Below are positions 39,299 through 48,800 of a DNA stretch of 63,253 nt, piece by piece. The stretch is taken from the NCBI RefSeq assembly GCF_015477355.1, contig NZ_JADLRJ010000023.1, forward strand, positions 1-63,253. The letters are read 5' to 3'. The stretch is from Nocardia blacklockiae. Its GTDB lineage: Bacteria > Actinomycetota > Actinomycetes > Mycobacteriales > Mycobacteriaceae. The notes beneath the pieces were generated by a model that saw only the letters and a list, made by a program, of their open reading frames with translations, did not search any database and was not told the DNA's origin. The translations under genes and the position numbers were made by a program. Each line of letters begins with the position of its first letter. The first letter of the stretch is position 1.

Positions 39299-40207
39299 TC
39301 ACACCGGACGCTGTGCGCGAATGATTTCCGCGAGCTGTTCGTAGTCCTCGGTGCGCGCGGTCGACCCGCGGAACACCAGGCCCAGCGTGCGTCCCGGCGC
39401 GGGCGGCGCGAACCGCGCGATATCCAGTGTGGCGCGGCCGGTTTCGGTCGCCACGGCCATCTCCGGGATCAGGGTCACCCCGAGCCCGCCCGCCACGCAC
39501 TGCACCACGGTCGCCAGCGACGCCGCGCGCGTGTCACCGACCGGTCCGGGCCGCACGTCCTGCGACCGGCACAGATCCAAGGTCTGGTCGCGCAGGCAGT
39601 GGCCCTCGTCGAGCAGCAGCAGCGGCAGGTTGTCCAGCGCGGCCGGCGCCACGCCGGTCTGCCCCGCGAGCTCGTGACCGGGCGGGGTCACCAGCACGAA
39701 TTCCTCGGCGTAGAGCGGGATTTCGACGAGCCCGGTGGCCTCGCTCGGCAAGGCGAGCAGCGCCACGTCGAGCACCCCGGTGCGCAGCCCGTCGAGCAAT
39801 CGGGCGGTCTGGTCCTCGATCACGTGCGGCACCAATGCAGGTAACCGCCTGCGTAATTCGGGTAACAGGCGGGGCAGCACGTACGGGGCGACGGTCGGGA
39901 TGAGACCCAGGCGCAGCGTGCCGCGCAGTCCGTCGCCCGCGGCCGAGGCGACGAACCGGTCGGCGGCCTCGAGCGTCGCCATCGCTTGCGGCAGTAGCCT
40001 TTTGCCCGCCGCGGTCACCAGCACCCGGCGCGTACTGCGCTCGATCAGTTGCAGGCCCAGCCCGTTTTCCAGTGATGCCAACGCTTGCGATAACGTGGGT
40101 TGGCTCACAGATAGCCGGGCGGCCGCGGTGCCGAAGTGGCGATACTCGGCGATCGCCACGAACGCACGCAGCTGTGACAGGGTGGGCTGATAAGTCTGAT
40201 CAGTCAC
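39299..40207 (-). CDS. oxyR: Hydrogen-peroxide sensor and LysR-type regulator OxyR
   Basis: A 302-residue LysR regulator. The N-terminal winged helix is [20 protein letters not shown] with [15 protein letters not shown]. The two redox cysteines are at Cys204 and Cys213 in [12 protein letters not shown], the pair that forms the sensing disulfide. It is divergent from ahpC, which it is expected to activate. I chose the GTG at 40207 ([15 protein letters not shown]), matching mycobacterial OxyR starts as I recall them, over a GTG at 40234. A perfect inverted repeat overlaps the start region, consistent with autoregulation. Unlike M. tuberculosis, whose oxyR is a pseudogene, this copy is intact. 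Confidence 0.95.
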   Translation of the reverse strand: MTDQTYQPTLSQLRAFVAIAEYRHFGTAAARLSVSQPTLSQALASLENGLGLQLIERSTRRVLVTAAGKRLLPQAMATLEAADRFVASAAGDGLRGTLRLGLIPTVAPYVLPRLLPELRRRLPALVPHVIEDQTARLLDGLRTGVLDVALLALPSEATGLVEIPLYAEEFVLVTPPGHELAGQTGVAPAALDNLPLLLLDEGHCLRDQTLDLCRSQDVRPGPVGDTRAASLATVVQCVAGGLGVTLIPEMAVATETGRATLDIARFAPPAPGRTLGLVFRGSTARTEDYEQLAEIIRAQRPV

Positions 40208-40233
40208 GCCTATGAGTGTAGTGCGACTGATCA
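40197..40233. promoter_or_regulatory. Inverted repeat in the oxyR/ahpC divergent promoter, candidate OxyR site
   Basis: TGATCAGTC (40197-40205) and GACTGATCA (40225-40233) are perfect 9-bp arms with a 19-base spacer, long enough for a tetrameric LysR protein. The site spans the oxyR start codon region and lies about 85 bp before the ahpC ATG. Confidence 0.6.
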
Positions 40234-40315
40234 CCTTTACCTTTTACCGGCCTCCGTGCAAGATCAACCGCGAACACTTCGCACGGCAACCCCGACAAAC
40301 GAAGAAGGAGCAAGC

Positions 40316-40903
40316 ATGGCCCTGCTGACCATCGGCGACCAGTTCCCCGCCTACAACCTCACCGCGGTGATCGGTGGCGATCTGTCCAAGGTGAATGCTC
40401 AGCAGCCCGACGACTACTTCACCCAGGTCTCGAGCGACGACTACGCGGGCAAGTGGCGGATCGTGTTCTTCTGGCCCAAGGACTTCACCTTCGTGTGCCC
40501 GACCGAGATCGCCGCGTTCGGCAAGCTGAACGACGAGTTCGCCGACCGCGACGCCCAGGTGCTCGGCGCCTCGGTCGACAACGAGTTCGTGCACTTCCAG
40601 TGGCGCGCCCAGCACGAGGACCTGAAGACCCTGCCGTTCCCGATGCTGTCGGACATCAAGCGCGAGCTGGCCACCGCCACCGGCGTGCTGAACGCCGACG
40701 GCGTCGCCGACCGCGCCACCTTCATCGTCGACCCGAACAACGAGATCCAGTTCGTGTCGGTGACCGCCGGCTCGGTCGGACGCAACGTCGACGAGGTGCT
40801 GCGGGTGCTCGACGCGCTGCAGTCCGACGAGCTGTGCGCCTGCAACTGGAAGAAGGGCGACCCGACCATCAACGCCGGCGAACTGCTGTCCGCCAGCGTC
40901 TGA
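40316..40903 (+). CDS. ahpC: Alkyl hydroperoxide reductase peroxiredoxin AhpC
   Basis: A 195-residue peroxiredoxin reducing peroxides and peroxynitrite. The peroxidatic Cys61 lies in [12 protein letters not shown]. Cys174 and Cys176 in ELCACNW are the resolving pair. This three-cysteine arrangement is the mycobacterial type that works with AhpD rather than AhpF. AAGGAG precedes the ATG. It is divergent from oxyR and is followed 41 bp later by ahpD, so peroxide induction of both is expected. Confidence 0.97.
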   Translation: MALLTIGDQFPAYNLTAVIGGDLSKVNAQQPDDYFTQVSSDDYAGKWRIVFFWPKDFTFVCPTEIAAFGKLNDEFADRDAQVLGASVDNEFVHFQWRAQHEDLKTLPFPMLSDIKRELATATGVLNADGVADRATFIVDPNNEIQFVSVTAGSVGRNVDEVLRVLDALQSDELCACNWKKGDPTINAGELLSASV

Positions 40904-40944
40904 TTCGCGGCGCGCCGGCGCCGTTGTTCGAACAGGAGCATCAC

Positions 40945-41484
40945 TTGTCTGTCGAGAACCTGAAGAACTCGCTTCCCGAGTACGCGAAGGACCTCAAGCT
41001 CAACCTGTCCTCGATCGCGCGGTCCACCGTGCTGAACGAGCAGCAGCTGTGGGGCACCCTGCTCGCCGCCGCAGCGGCCACCCGCTCGGCGAGCACGCTG
41101 CGTGAGATCGCCGAGGAGGCCGCCGACACGCTGTCGGCGGAGGCCTACAACGCCGCCCTCGGCGCCGCCTCGATCATGGGCATGAACAACGTGTTCTATC
41201 GGGGCAAGGCCTTCCTCGACGGTCGCTACGACGACCTGCGGGCGGGCCTGCGCATGCAGATCATCGGCAACCCCGGTGTCGACAAGGCCGACTTCGAGTT
41301 GTGGTCGTTCGCGGTCTCGTCGATCAACGGTTGCCAGCACTGCCTCGAGGCCCACGAGCACACCCTCCGCGAGGCGGGCGTGTCGCGCGAGGTGATCTTC
41401 GAGGCGCTGCGCGTGGCCGCCATCGTCGCCGGTGTCGGCCAGGCTGTGCAGACCACCGAGACGCTGGCCGCCGCCACCGTCTGA
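40945..41484 (+). CDS. ahpD: Alkyl hydroperoxide reductase partner AhpD
   Basis: A 179-residue carboxymuconolactone-decarboxylase-fold disulfide reductase that recycles AhpC with lipoamide. The catalytic set Glu118, Cys130, His132, Cys133 and His137 is present in FELW and [12 protein letters not shown] at the positions known from M. tuberculosis AhpD. The start codon is TTG at 40945, supported by AGGAG seven bases upstream; no ATG or GTG would keep the N-terminus. A long stem-loop follows the stop. Confidence 0.96.
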   Translation: MSVENLKNSLPEYAKDLKLNLSSIARSTVLNEQQLWGTLLAAAAATRSASTLREIAEEAADTLSAEAYNAALGAASIMGMNNVFYRGKAFLDGRYDDLRAGLRMQIIGNPGVDKADFELWSFAVSSINGCQHCLEAHEHTLREAGVSREVIFEALRVAAIVAGVGQAVQTTETLAAATV

Positions 41485-41491
41485 GTTCCGG

Positions 41492-41540
41492 TACGAGCAG
41501 TGCCCTGCCCCGATCCGCTTGGGGCAGGGCACTTCTCGTA
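41492..41540 (+). terminator. Strong stem-loop terminator after ahpD
   Basis: AGTGCCCTGCCCC (41499-41511) pairs perfectly with GGGGCAGGGCACT (41521-41533). The stem extends outward with TACGAG (41492-41497) and CTCGTA (41535-41540). There is no T-run. It closes the ahpC-ahpD unit 7 bases after the stop. Confidence 0.85.
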
Positions 41541-41679
41541 TGTACGCCATGCCCGGGCGAGGGAGCGGGAGCGCCGCCGCGCAGACACGGCGATCCCGGG
41601 GCGGGTCGCCGCGACCCGAGCCGGCGGTGCGAGCGCCTCGCCGCTCGCGGGCACGTTTGCCGCGAGTAGGCTGGCGACC

Positions 41680-42372
41680 ATGGGCGTACTGGAAAGCGAC
41701 GGGACGCAGCTCGAGGTGGTCCGGGTCTTCACCGACGCGGCGGGGCGGTTCGGCAATCCGCTGGGCATCGCGCGCGCCGCCGACGTGGTGGACGTCGACC
41801 ACCAGGCACTGGCGGCCCGGGCCGGGTACAGCGAGACGGTGGTCGTCGAACAGCCGGTGAACGACATCGCGCGGCTGCGCATCTACACCCCTGCCGTGGA
41901 ACTGCCCTTCGCCGGGCATCCGACCGTCGGCACCGCGTGGTGGCTGTCGGAGCAGGGCACGCCGGTGAAGGTGCTGGAGGTGCCCGCGGGGCCGGTCGCA
42001 GTCACCCCGGTCGAGGGGCTGACGTGGGTGCAGGCCCGCGCGGAATGGGCGCCGGCGTTCACCTTCCACGAATTCGACGATCTCGAGCTGCTCACCACCC
42101 TGGACCCGGCCGACTTCCCCGACGGCCAGCACTACGTGTGGGCGTGGACCGACGAGGCACGCGGCGTGGTGCGCACCCGCATGTTCGCCCCCGCCATGGG
42201 CATCGCCGAGGACGAGGCGACCGGCGCGGCCGCGATCGCGCTCACCGCACGGCTGCGCCGCGGCCTGATCATCACCCAGGGCGCGGGCTCGCAGCTGTTC
42301 ACCGAGTGGGACTCCGACGGGTGGGTCCGGCTGGGCGGGCGCACGGTCGCCGATCACCCGGTGGTCGTCTGA
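41680..42372 (+). CDS. PhzF-family epimerase/isomerase-like protein
   Basis: A 230-residue protein of the PhzF/diaminopimelate-epimerase fold. The N-terminus VVRVFTDAAGRFGNPLGI matches the PhzF start, where F-GNP holds the substrate loop. The second-half motif LRIYTPAVELPFAGHPTVGTAW is the hallmark of the family. EDEATGAAAIALTARL is the C-terminal counterpart. PhzF proteins catalyse proton-transfer isomerisation; most bacterial members have unknown substrates, and phenazine synthesis is not implied. The ATG at 41680 precedes the conserved part by 12 codons. It converges on the DUF5134 gene with a four-base gap. Confidence 0.88.
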   Translation: MGVLESDGTQLEVVRVFTDAAGRFGNPLGIARAADVVDVDHQALAARAGYSETVVVEQPVNDIARLRIYTPAVELPFAGHPTVGTAWWLSEQGTPVKVLEVPAGPVAVTPVEGLTWVQARAEWAPAFTFHEFDDLELLTTLDPADFPDGQHYVWAWTDEARGVVRTRMFAPAMGIAEDEATGAAAIALTARLRRGLIITQGAGSQLFTEWDSDGWVRLGGRTVADHPVVV

Positions 42373-42376
42373 GGGT

Positions 42377-42979
42377 TCAGCCCAGCGCCGCGGCGACCAG
42401 CATGTAGGCCGTGCCGAGATCCATCACCAGGTGCGGGACGACGGCGGCGGGCCCGGCGTGGTGCGGAAAGACGTGCGGCAGCGGGTTTCTCGTGCCGGGC
42501 GACAGCAGCAGCACCGCGTCGACCGTGAACAGGACGGCCAGCAGGAACATCGGCAACTGCGGCGCGCTGTGGTGGGCGCCGTGGGCGTGCCCGGACATCG
42601 CCCACAGCATGGCTGCGGCCGCGATCACGTGGTAGACGAGCGGGGCCACGGGCGGGACCATCGCGCCGGGTGCGGCGGCGCGCCGCTGTAGCACCCGCCC
42701 GGCCAGGAGCACCCCGTAGACCACCACCATCGCGGTCAGGACGCCCTGTACCGCCGCGGGCGCGGCCGGGAACATCAGCATCGCCAGCATCACCAGGCAC
42801 ATCAGCAGATGGGCCGCGTCGGACTCCCGATCCATCGGCGACACGAAAACCGGTGTGCCGCCGTCGTTTTCCACCGCCGGAGCCGCCACCAGCCGCGCCG
42901 CCACGAGCACGGCTGTCACCGCGAACGCCGCCGTCACACCCCAGCGCAGTCCCTCGTACTCCACCACGAAAGCGCCCAC
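42377..42979 (-). CDS. DUF5134 domain-containing membrane protein
   Basis: A 200-residue polytopic membrane protein with about six hydrophobic helices. The conserved features of DUF5134 are visible: DAAHLLMCLVMLAMLMFP, YHVIAAAAMLWAMSGHAHG and the C-terminal HLVMDLGTAYMLV. Histidines cluster in two loops (GHAHGAHHSAP and HVFPHHAG), which suggests metal handling, but this is inference. AGAGG precedes the GTG at 42979. Function is unknown. The 224 bp between it and the aminotransferase show no gene. Confidence 0.85.
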   Translation of the reverse strand: MGAFVVEYEGLRWGVTAAFAVTAVLVAARLVAAPAVENDGGTPVFVSPMDRESDAAHLLMCLVMLAMLMFPAAPAAVQGVLTAMVVVYGVLLAGRVLQRRAAAPGAMVPPVAPLVYHVIAAAAMLWAMSGHAHGAHHSAPQLPMFLLAVLFTVDAVLLLSPGTRNPLPHVFPHHAGPAAVVPHLVMDLGTAYMLVAAALG

Positions 42980-43203
42980 ACCACACCTCTCGCCGCCGAG
43001 CCGGTCCCCTCCATGCTCGCATCGAGATGTGCACCGACAACAGCCTTACCCCCCTGCCCCTGACCTGTCCCCCCGCTGCCTTTACGGGCGATACCGCCGA
43101 GCGCGCCCGGCATAGGAAGGCCGCACGACATCGCACTCCCCCGCCCGACGTTGGATCACCGCACCCGGAATCGGGCTGCCGCCGGGGAGAAGTATCGGGG
43201 GCG

Positions 43204-44427
43204 TCAGCCGAGTGCGCGGGCGAGTGCGGCGGCCAGTTCGGCGACTTGGTCTTCGGTGATAACGAACGAGGGCGAGATCTGGAGGGCGCCCTGGCCGGCG
43301 GCGCGGCCCGAAACACCCTGTGCGCGAAGGGCCTTCACCATGGCGGGGCCGGCGGTGGGATCGGTCAACTGGATCGCGGCGACCGCGCCCAGGCCGCTGC
43401 GCACCTCGGCCACCCGGGGATGCGCCGAGAGCGGCGAAAGGTGTTCGTGCAGCATCGATTCCAGGTTCTTGCTGGCGTCGAGCAGGTTCTCGCGCTCGAC
43501 GATGTCGAGGTTGGCCATGGCGGCCGCCGCGGCGCCCGCGTGGCCGCCGTAGGTGTAGCCGTGCCGGAACCAGACCCCGCCCGCGAAGAACGGTTCGGCC
43601 ACCCGGGGCGCCACGAACACCGCGCCCATCGGCAGGTAGCCGGAGGTGAGGCCCTTCGCGGTGGTCATCAGATCCGGCTCCAGGCCGAAACGCGAAGAGG
43701 CGAACCAGGATCCGCCGATCCGCCCGAACCCGGTGACCACCTCGTCGGCGACGAACAGGATGTCGTTGTCGCGGCACAGCCGGCGCACTTCGGCCAGATA
43801 GCCCTCGGGCGGCAGGTACACCCCGCCCGCCCCGATGATCGGCTCGCAGAAGAACGCCGCGATGCGGTCCGCGCCGACCTCGTCGATCAGCGCCCGCAGC
43901 GCGCCGGCGTCGTTCCACTCGACGGTCCGCGCGTCCGGCATCAGCTCGCCGTAGCCGTCGTGATTGACCGCGATGCCCGCCAGCGCCGTGCCCGCGACGT
44001 GCATGCCGTGGTAGGCCAGCCGACGGCCGACGAGCAGCGTCTTGCCCGGGCGGCCCAGCTCCTGCCAGTACCGCCGGGCCAGCTTGGCCGCAGTGTCGAC
44101 CGAGTCGGAGCCGCCGGAGGTGAACATGATCTTGCTGCCCGGCACGGGCGCCAGCTCGGACAGCCGCTGCGCCAGGTCCCGCGTCACCGGCGCGGTGATG
44201 TCACCGAAGTTGGAGTAGTGCGCCAGGTTCGACAGCTGCGCCGCGACGGCATCGGCGATCTCCCGGCGGCCGTGCCCCACGTTGGTGAACCAGAGACCGG
44301 CGGTGGCATCGAGGTAGCGATTACCCGCCTCGTCCCACACGTAGGCGCCCTCGCCACGAGCGACCACGAACGCACCGTCCCGCTCGACGCCCGCCATATC
44401 CGCGAACCCATGCCACAACGCACCCAT
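43204..44427 (-). CDS. Class III aminotransferase (omega-aminotransferase-like)
   Basis: A 407-residue PLP enzyme of fold type I. LDATAGLWFTNVGHGRREIA is the N-terminal substrate cap. MFTSGGSDSVDTAAKLAR binds the PLP phosphate, and FVADEVVTGFGRIGG holds the aspartate for the pyridine nitrogen. TTAKGLTSGYLPMGA carries the Schiff-base lysine. The sequence pattern fits the beta-alanine/adenosylmethionine-type omega-aminotransferases acting on terminal amines, but the substrate is not determinable. AGGAG lies 8 bases before the ATG. There is no obvious partner gene. Confidence 0.9.
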   Translation of the reverse strand: MGALWHGFADMAGVERDGAFVVARGEGAYVWDEAGNRYLDATAGLWFTNVGHGRREIADAVAAQLSNLAHYSNFGDITAPVTRDLAQRLSELAPVPGSKIMFTSGGSDSVDTAAKLARRYWQELGRPGKTLLVGRRLAYHGMHVAGTALAGIAVNHDGYGELMPDARTVEWNDAGALRALIDEVGADRIAAFFCEPIIGAGGVYLPPEGYLAEVRRLCRDNDILFVADEVVTGFGRIGGSWFASSRFGLEPDLMTTAKGLTSGYLPMGAVFVAPRVAEPFFAGGVWFRHGYTYGGHAGAAAAAMANLDIVERENLLDASKNLESMLHEHLSPLSAHPRVAEVRSGLGAVAAIQLTDPTAGPAMVKALRAQGVSGRAAGQGALQISPSFVITEDQVAELAAALARALG

Positions 44428-44498
44428 CCAGGGCTCCTCTCCTCACATCCGCCCCACGGCACCGCGCGGCACTACCGTCCAGTCCACACGTCGCGCGC

Positions 44499-44618
44499 GT
44501 TGCCCGCACCACGAGCACGTCGCCCACACCGCAGGCACGTCACCCACACCGCGAGCGCATCGCCCGCACCACGAGCACGTCACCCGCAGCGCGAGCATGT
44601 CGCCCACACCACGAGCGC
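44499..44618. repeat. Six tandem 20-bp repeats
   Basis: Units start at 44499, 44519, 44539, 44559, 44579 and 44599, with consensus GTCGCCCACACCGCGAGCAC and one to five changes per copy. The array occupies the promoter-side space upstream of the aminotransferase. Nothing else is seen from 44428 to 44697. Confidence 0.9.
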
Positions 44619-44697
44619 GACACCGCGCCGCGAAGCGAATATCCGGCTACTCGGATTGTCGACCATGCAGGGCCGAAACCCGTACCGCAGGGCCAGA

Positions 44698-45393
44698 CTA
44701 CCCGCGCGGGCGGCTCCTCTCGCCGTCGCCCGCGACCGTTCCTGGTCCGCGGGGACCTGCCGCGTGGCCGGGGCGCGTGAGCAGCGCGCCCACCCCCGCC
44801 ACGGCGGTCGCCAGCAGGGCGAACACCACCGCGAGCAGGACCAGGCCGATCAGTAGCGATGGGTAGCCCTGATCGCGCGGGTCGAGGAACGGGTAGGGGT
44901 ACCAGTCGACGAACGCGCCGCGAATCAGGCTGTGGCCGCCGTAGACCGCCGGAAAGATCAGCCAGCCGCCGATCAGCTTCGCGGTCACCCCGAGCCGGGC
45001 GGGGACCAGCAGCCAGTCGGCAACCAGCACGATCGGCAGCACTCGATGCAGGACGTCGTTGATCCACTTGTCGCTGAGCATCACGTCGATGTGGGCCAGC
45101 AGCACCGCGTAGACCACCCCGGTGATCAGCAGGTACAGCGCGCTCGCGCCGCGCACCAGCTGCCAGCGCCGACCGCGCGGGTCGACCAGACCGCCGACCA
45201 GCAGCACCAGCACACCGAGGATGTTCGATTCGATGGTGAAGTAACTCAGATAGTTGGCGAGCGAGAAGCCGCCCGCCCCGCTGTTGCGCACCGGGATCCA
45301 CACCAGCGCGACGACACCGAGCACCCCGAACCCGATCCGCAGCAGCCGAATCCACGGCGGCGTCCCCACTCCGGTGGCCATGCCGTCGATCAT
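44698..45393 (-). CDS. Pr6Pr-family integral membrane protein
   Basis: A 231-residue protein with about six transmembrane helices of the FAR-17a/AIG1-like (Pr6Pr) group. Recognisable segments are FSLANYLSYFTIESNILGVL, where the conserved Thr-Ile-Glu-Ser-Asn motif lies, and WINDVLHRVLPIVLVADWLL. VDWYPYPFLDPRDQGYPSLL is the typical loop before the last helix. Relatives in eukaryotes hydrolyse fatty-acid esters of hydroxy fatty acids; bacterial function is unproven. Possible starts are 45408 (GTG), 45393 (ATG) and 45381 (ATG). A 61-residue protein resembling its first helix is encoded just upstream. Confidence 0.8.
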   Translation of the reverse strand: MIDGMATGVGTPPWIRLLRIGFGVLGVVALVWIPVRNSGAGGFSLANYLSYFTIESNILGVLVLLVGGLVDPRGRRWQLVRGASALYLLITGVVYAVLLAHIDVMLSDKWINDVLHRVLPIVLVADWLLVPARLGVTAKLIGGWLIFPAVYGGHSLIRGAFVDWYPYPFLDPRDQGYPSLLIGLVLLAVVFALLATAVAGVGALLTRPGHAAGPRGPGTVAGDGERSRPRG

Positions 45394-45500
45394 GGCACGT
45401 GGAAACACGTCGCCGATGGATCATCGACGCACTCCGCGCATGTCGGAAGCGGACGCGGCGATCAGTATGTCGGCGGACTACGCACCCGGATCCACCGGGT

Positions 45501-45686
45501 TCAGGACGAGCCGAGCGGCTGTCCCCGACCGCCGTCGCGCATGCGGTCGGCCGGGCCGCGCAGCCCGGCGGCGGTCCGCGCGGTGAGGGCGCGGGCCCCG
45601 TCTCTGAGCAGAGCCGCGATCCCCAGCAGCACGGAGACCACTCGCAGGGCGCGGACCCACCTCGGCGTTCCGGTACCAGCGGTCAT
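45501..45686 (-). CDS. Small single-helix membrane protein resembling the Pr6Pr N-terminus
   Basis: A 61-residue protein: MTAGTGTPRW, then a hydrophobic helix VRALRVVSVLLGIAALL, then an Arg/Gly-rich tail. Its first 25 residues match the start of the adjacent Pr6Pr protein at about 12 of 23 positions (G-GTP-W-R-LR and LG--AL). It may be a remnant of a duplicated copy or a real small membrane protein. It lies in the same orientation, about 90 bp upstream of the Pr6Pr gene, and is divergent from hrpA. No homologue is known to me. Confidence 0.5.
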   Translation of the reverse strand: MTAGTGTPRWVRALRVVSVLLGIAALLRDGARALTARTAAGLRGPADRMRDGGRGQPLGSS

Positions 45687-45813
45687 GTCCCGATGGTGGC
45701 ATACCGATCGGTACGCAAGGAACGTCCGCGATCCGATAGCAATCGTTCGGTAATCCGCGGGCCGACCCGCGCCACCCGGCCGCATCGGCGACTTCGCTAC
45801 CCTGGTTGATGCA

Positions 45814-48800
45814 ATGACCAGGACCGCCGCCCTTCCCCGCGAGCTCCGCACCCGCCTGGCCGATCTCTCGATCCGCGACGAACACCGGTTGCGCCGGCGG
45901 CTCGACAAGGCCCGCGGCAGCGATCTCGGCGACCTCGAGAACGACATCGCCGCCGCCGAACAGCGCATCGCCACCCGGCGCGCCGCCGTGCCCGAGATCC
46001 GCTACCCCGAACAGCTACCCGTGTCGGCCTGCCGCGACGACATCGCCGCGGCCATCGCCGCGCACCAGGTCGTGGTGGTGGCCGGGGAGACCGGGTCGGG
46101 CAAGACCACGCAGATCCCGAAGATCTGCCTCGAACTGGGCCGCGGCATCCGCGGCACGATCGGCCACACCCAGCCGCGCCGCTTGGCCGCGCGCACCGTC
46201 GCCGAACGGATCGCCGAGGAGCTGGGCACCGAACTGGGCGACGTGGTCGGCTACACCGTCCGCTTCACCGATCAGGCCTCCGACCGCACGCTGGTCAAAC
46301 TGATGACCGACGGCATCCTGCTCGCCGAGATCCAGAGCGACCGGCTGCTGCGCCGCTACGACACGATCATCATCGACGAGGCGCACGAGCGCAGCCTCAA
46401 CATCGACTTCCTGCTCGGCTACCTGAAGCAACTGCTGCCGCGGCGGCCGGATCTGAAGGTGATCATCACCTCCGCCACCATCGATCCGGAGCTGTTCGCG
46501 CGCCATTTCGCCGACGCCGAGGGCGAGCCCGCGCCCATCGTCGAGGTGTCTGGGCGGTCGTACCCGGTCGAGATCCGCTATCGGCCATTGGCTCCCGAGG
46601 CCGCGACCGACGACGAGGACGAGGAGGAGGAGGACCCGCGTCCCGCCGACCGCGCCGCCGGGCTCGGCACCGCGCGCGATCCGGTGGACGCCATCGGCGA
46701 CGCGGTCACCGAGCTGCTCGCCGCGGGCGACGGCGACGTGCTGGTCTTCCTGTCCGGCGAGCGGGAGATCCGCGACACCGCCGACGCGCTGCGCGATCTG
46801 CGGCTGCCGCGCACCGAGATCCTGCCGCTGTACGCCCGGCTCTCGGCGGCCGAACAACATCGGGTCTTCCAGTCCCACACCGGCCGACGGGTGGTGCTCG
46901 CCACCAACGTGGCCGAGACCTCGCTCACCGTTCCCGGCATCCGCTATGTCGTGGATCCCGGCACCGCGCGAATCTCCCGCTACTCGATGCGCACCAAGGT
47001 GCAACGGCTGCCGATCGAGCCGATCTCGCAGGCGTCGGCCCGCCAGCGGTCCGGTCGCTGCGGCCGCGTCGCCGACGGCATCTGTATCCGGCTGTACTCG
47101 GAGGCGGATTTCGAGGCGCGCCCGCAGTTCACCGAACCGGAGATCCTGCGCACCAACCTGGCCGCGGTCATCCTGCAGATGGCCGCGCTCGGACTCGGCG
47201 ACATCGAGAGCTTCCCGTTCGTGGAACCGCCGGACCGCCGCGCCATCCGCGACGGCATCGCGCTGCTCGAGGAACTGGGCGCGCTGGCACGGCGCCCCGA
47301 CGACGAGAAGCCTTCGGTCCCGGACACTTCCGAGCCCGAGGCGACCGCCGAGCCCGCCCCTCGTGCGCGGCGCGGACGCCGCCGCCAGGAGGCGATGGTC
47401 GGCGATCTCGTGCTCACGCCCGTCGGGCGCGAGATGGCGCAGATCCCGGTCGATCCGCGGATGGGCCGAATGCTGGTGCAGGCCAACCGCAACGGGTGCC
47501 TGCCCGAGGTGCTGGTGATCGTGGCCGCGCTCTCGATCCAGGACGTGCGCGAGCGGCCGGCCGAATTCCAGCAGGCGGCCGACGCCAAGCACGCCCGGTT
47601 CACCGTCGAGGGGTCGGACTTCCTGGCCTACCTGCGGCTGTGGGACTACCTGCGCGCGCAGCGGAAGGCGTTGTCGTCCAACCAGTTCCGCCGCAAGTGC
47701 CGCGACGAGTTCCTGCACTACCTGCGCATCCGGGAATGGCAGGACCTGCACGGGCAACTGCGCACCATCACCAAGGGTCTGGGCTGGCACAGCGACGGGT
47801 CGATCGCGCCCATGCCCGACGAGACCGACGCGCTGCCCTGGGATGCCACCGCCGTGCACCAGTCGCTGCTGGCGGGCATGCTCTCGCACATCGGCGTGCG
47901 GGAGGCCGAGACCCGCGAATTCCTGGGCGCGCGCAATGCCAAGTTCATGATCTTCCCCGGCTCGACGCTGGCCAAGAAACCACCGCGCTGGGTGATGGCC
48001 GCCGAATTGGTGGAGACGTCGCGGCTGTGGGGGCGCATGGCCGCCCGCATCGAACCGGAATGGGCCGAGCGACTGGCCGGCGATCTGGTGAAACGCACCT
48101 ATTCCGAACCGCATTGGTCGTCCAAGCGCGGCGCCGCCATGGCATACGAACGGGTCACGCTCTACGGCATTCCGCTGGTGACGCAGCGGCGCGTCGATTT
48201 CGGCCGCATCGATCCGCAGTTGTCGCGCGAGCTGTTCATCAGACACGCGCTGGTGCAAGGGGAATGGCAGACCCGCCACGAGTTCTTCCACCGCAATCGG
48301 GAATTGCTCGAGGACGTCGCCGATCTGGAGAACCGGGCGCGCCGGCGCGATATTCTCGTCGACGACCAGGTGCTGTTCGAGTTCTACGACCAGCGCGTCC
48401 CCGCCGACATCGTGTCGGTGCGGCATTTCGACAGCTGGTGGCGGAAAGCGAAACGCGACGATCCCGCACTGCTCGATTTCTCGGCCGCGACCGTCGTCAA
48501 CGAGGGCGCGGCCCGCCTGGATCCGACGGCGTTCCCGGACAGCTGGCGTCAGGGCGAACTGACTCTCGGACTGACCTACCAATTCGAGCCGGGACAGGCC
48601 GATGACGGTGTGACGGTGCATATTCCGGTCGCCCAGCTGGCGCATGTGCGCGCGGTCGGATTCGACTGGCTGGTTCCTGGCATGCGCGAGGAACTGGCCG
48701 CCGCGCTCATCAAGACCTTGCCGAAACACCTGCGCCGCAGCGTCGTTCCCGCGCCGGACTTCGCGCGCGCGGCGCTGGCGCGGCTCACCCCGCGGGCCGA

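Noticed and set aside
41680-42372. Phenazine biosynthesis locus
   Set aside because: The PhzF-like gene stands alone. None of the other phz genes is present, and PhzF folds are widespread outside phenazine pathways.
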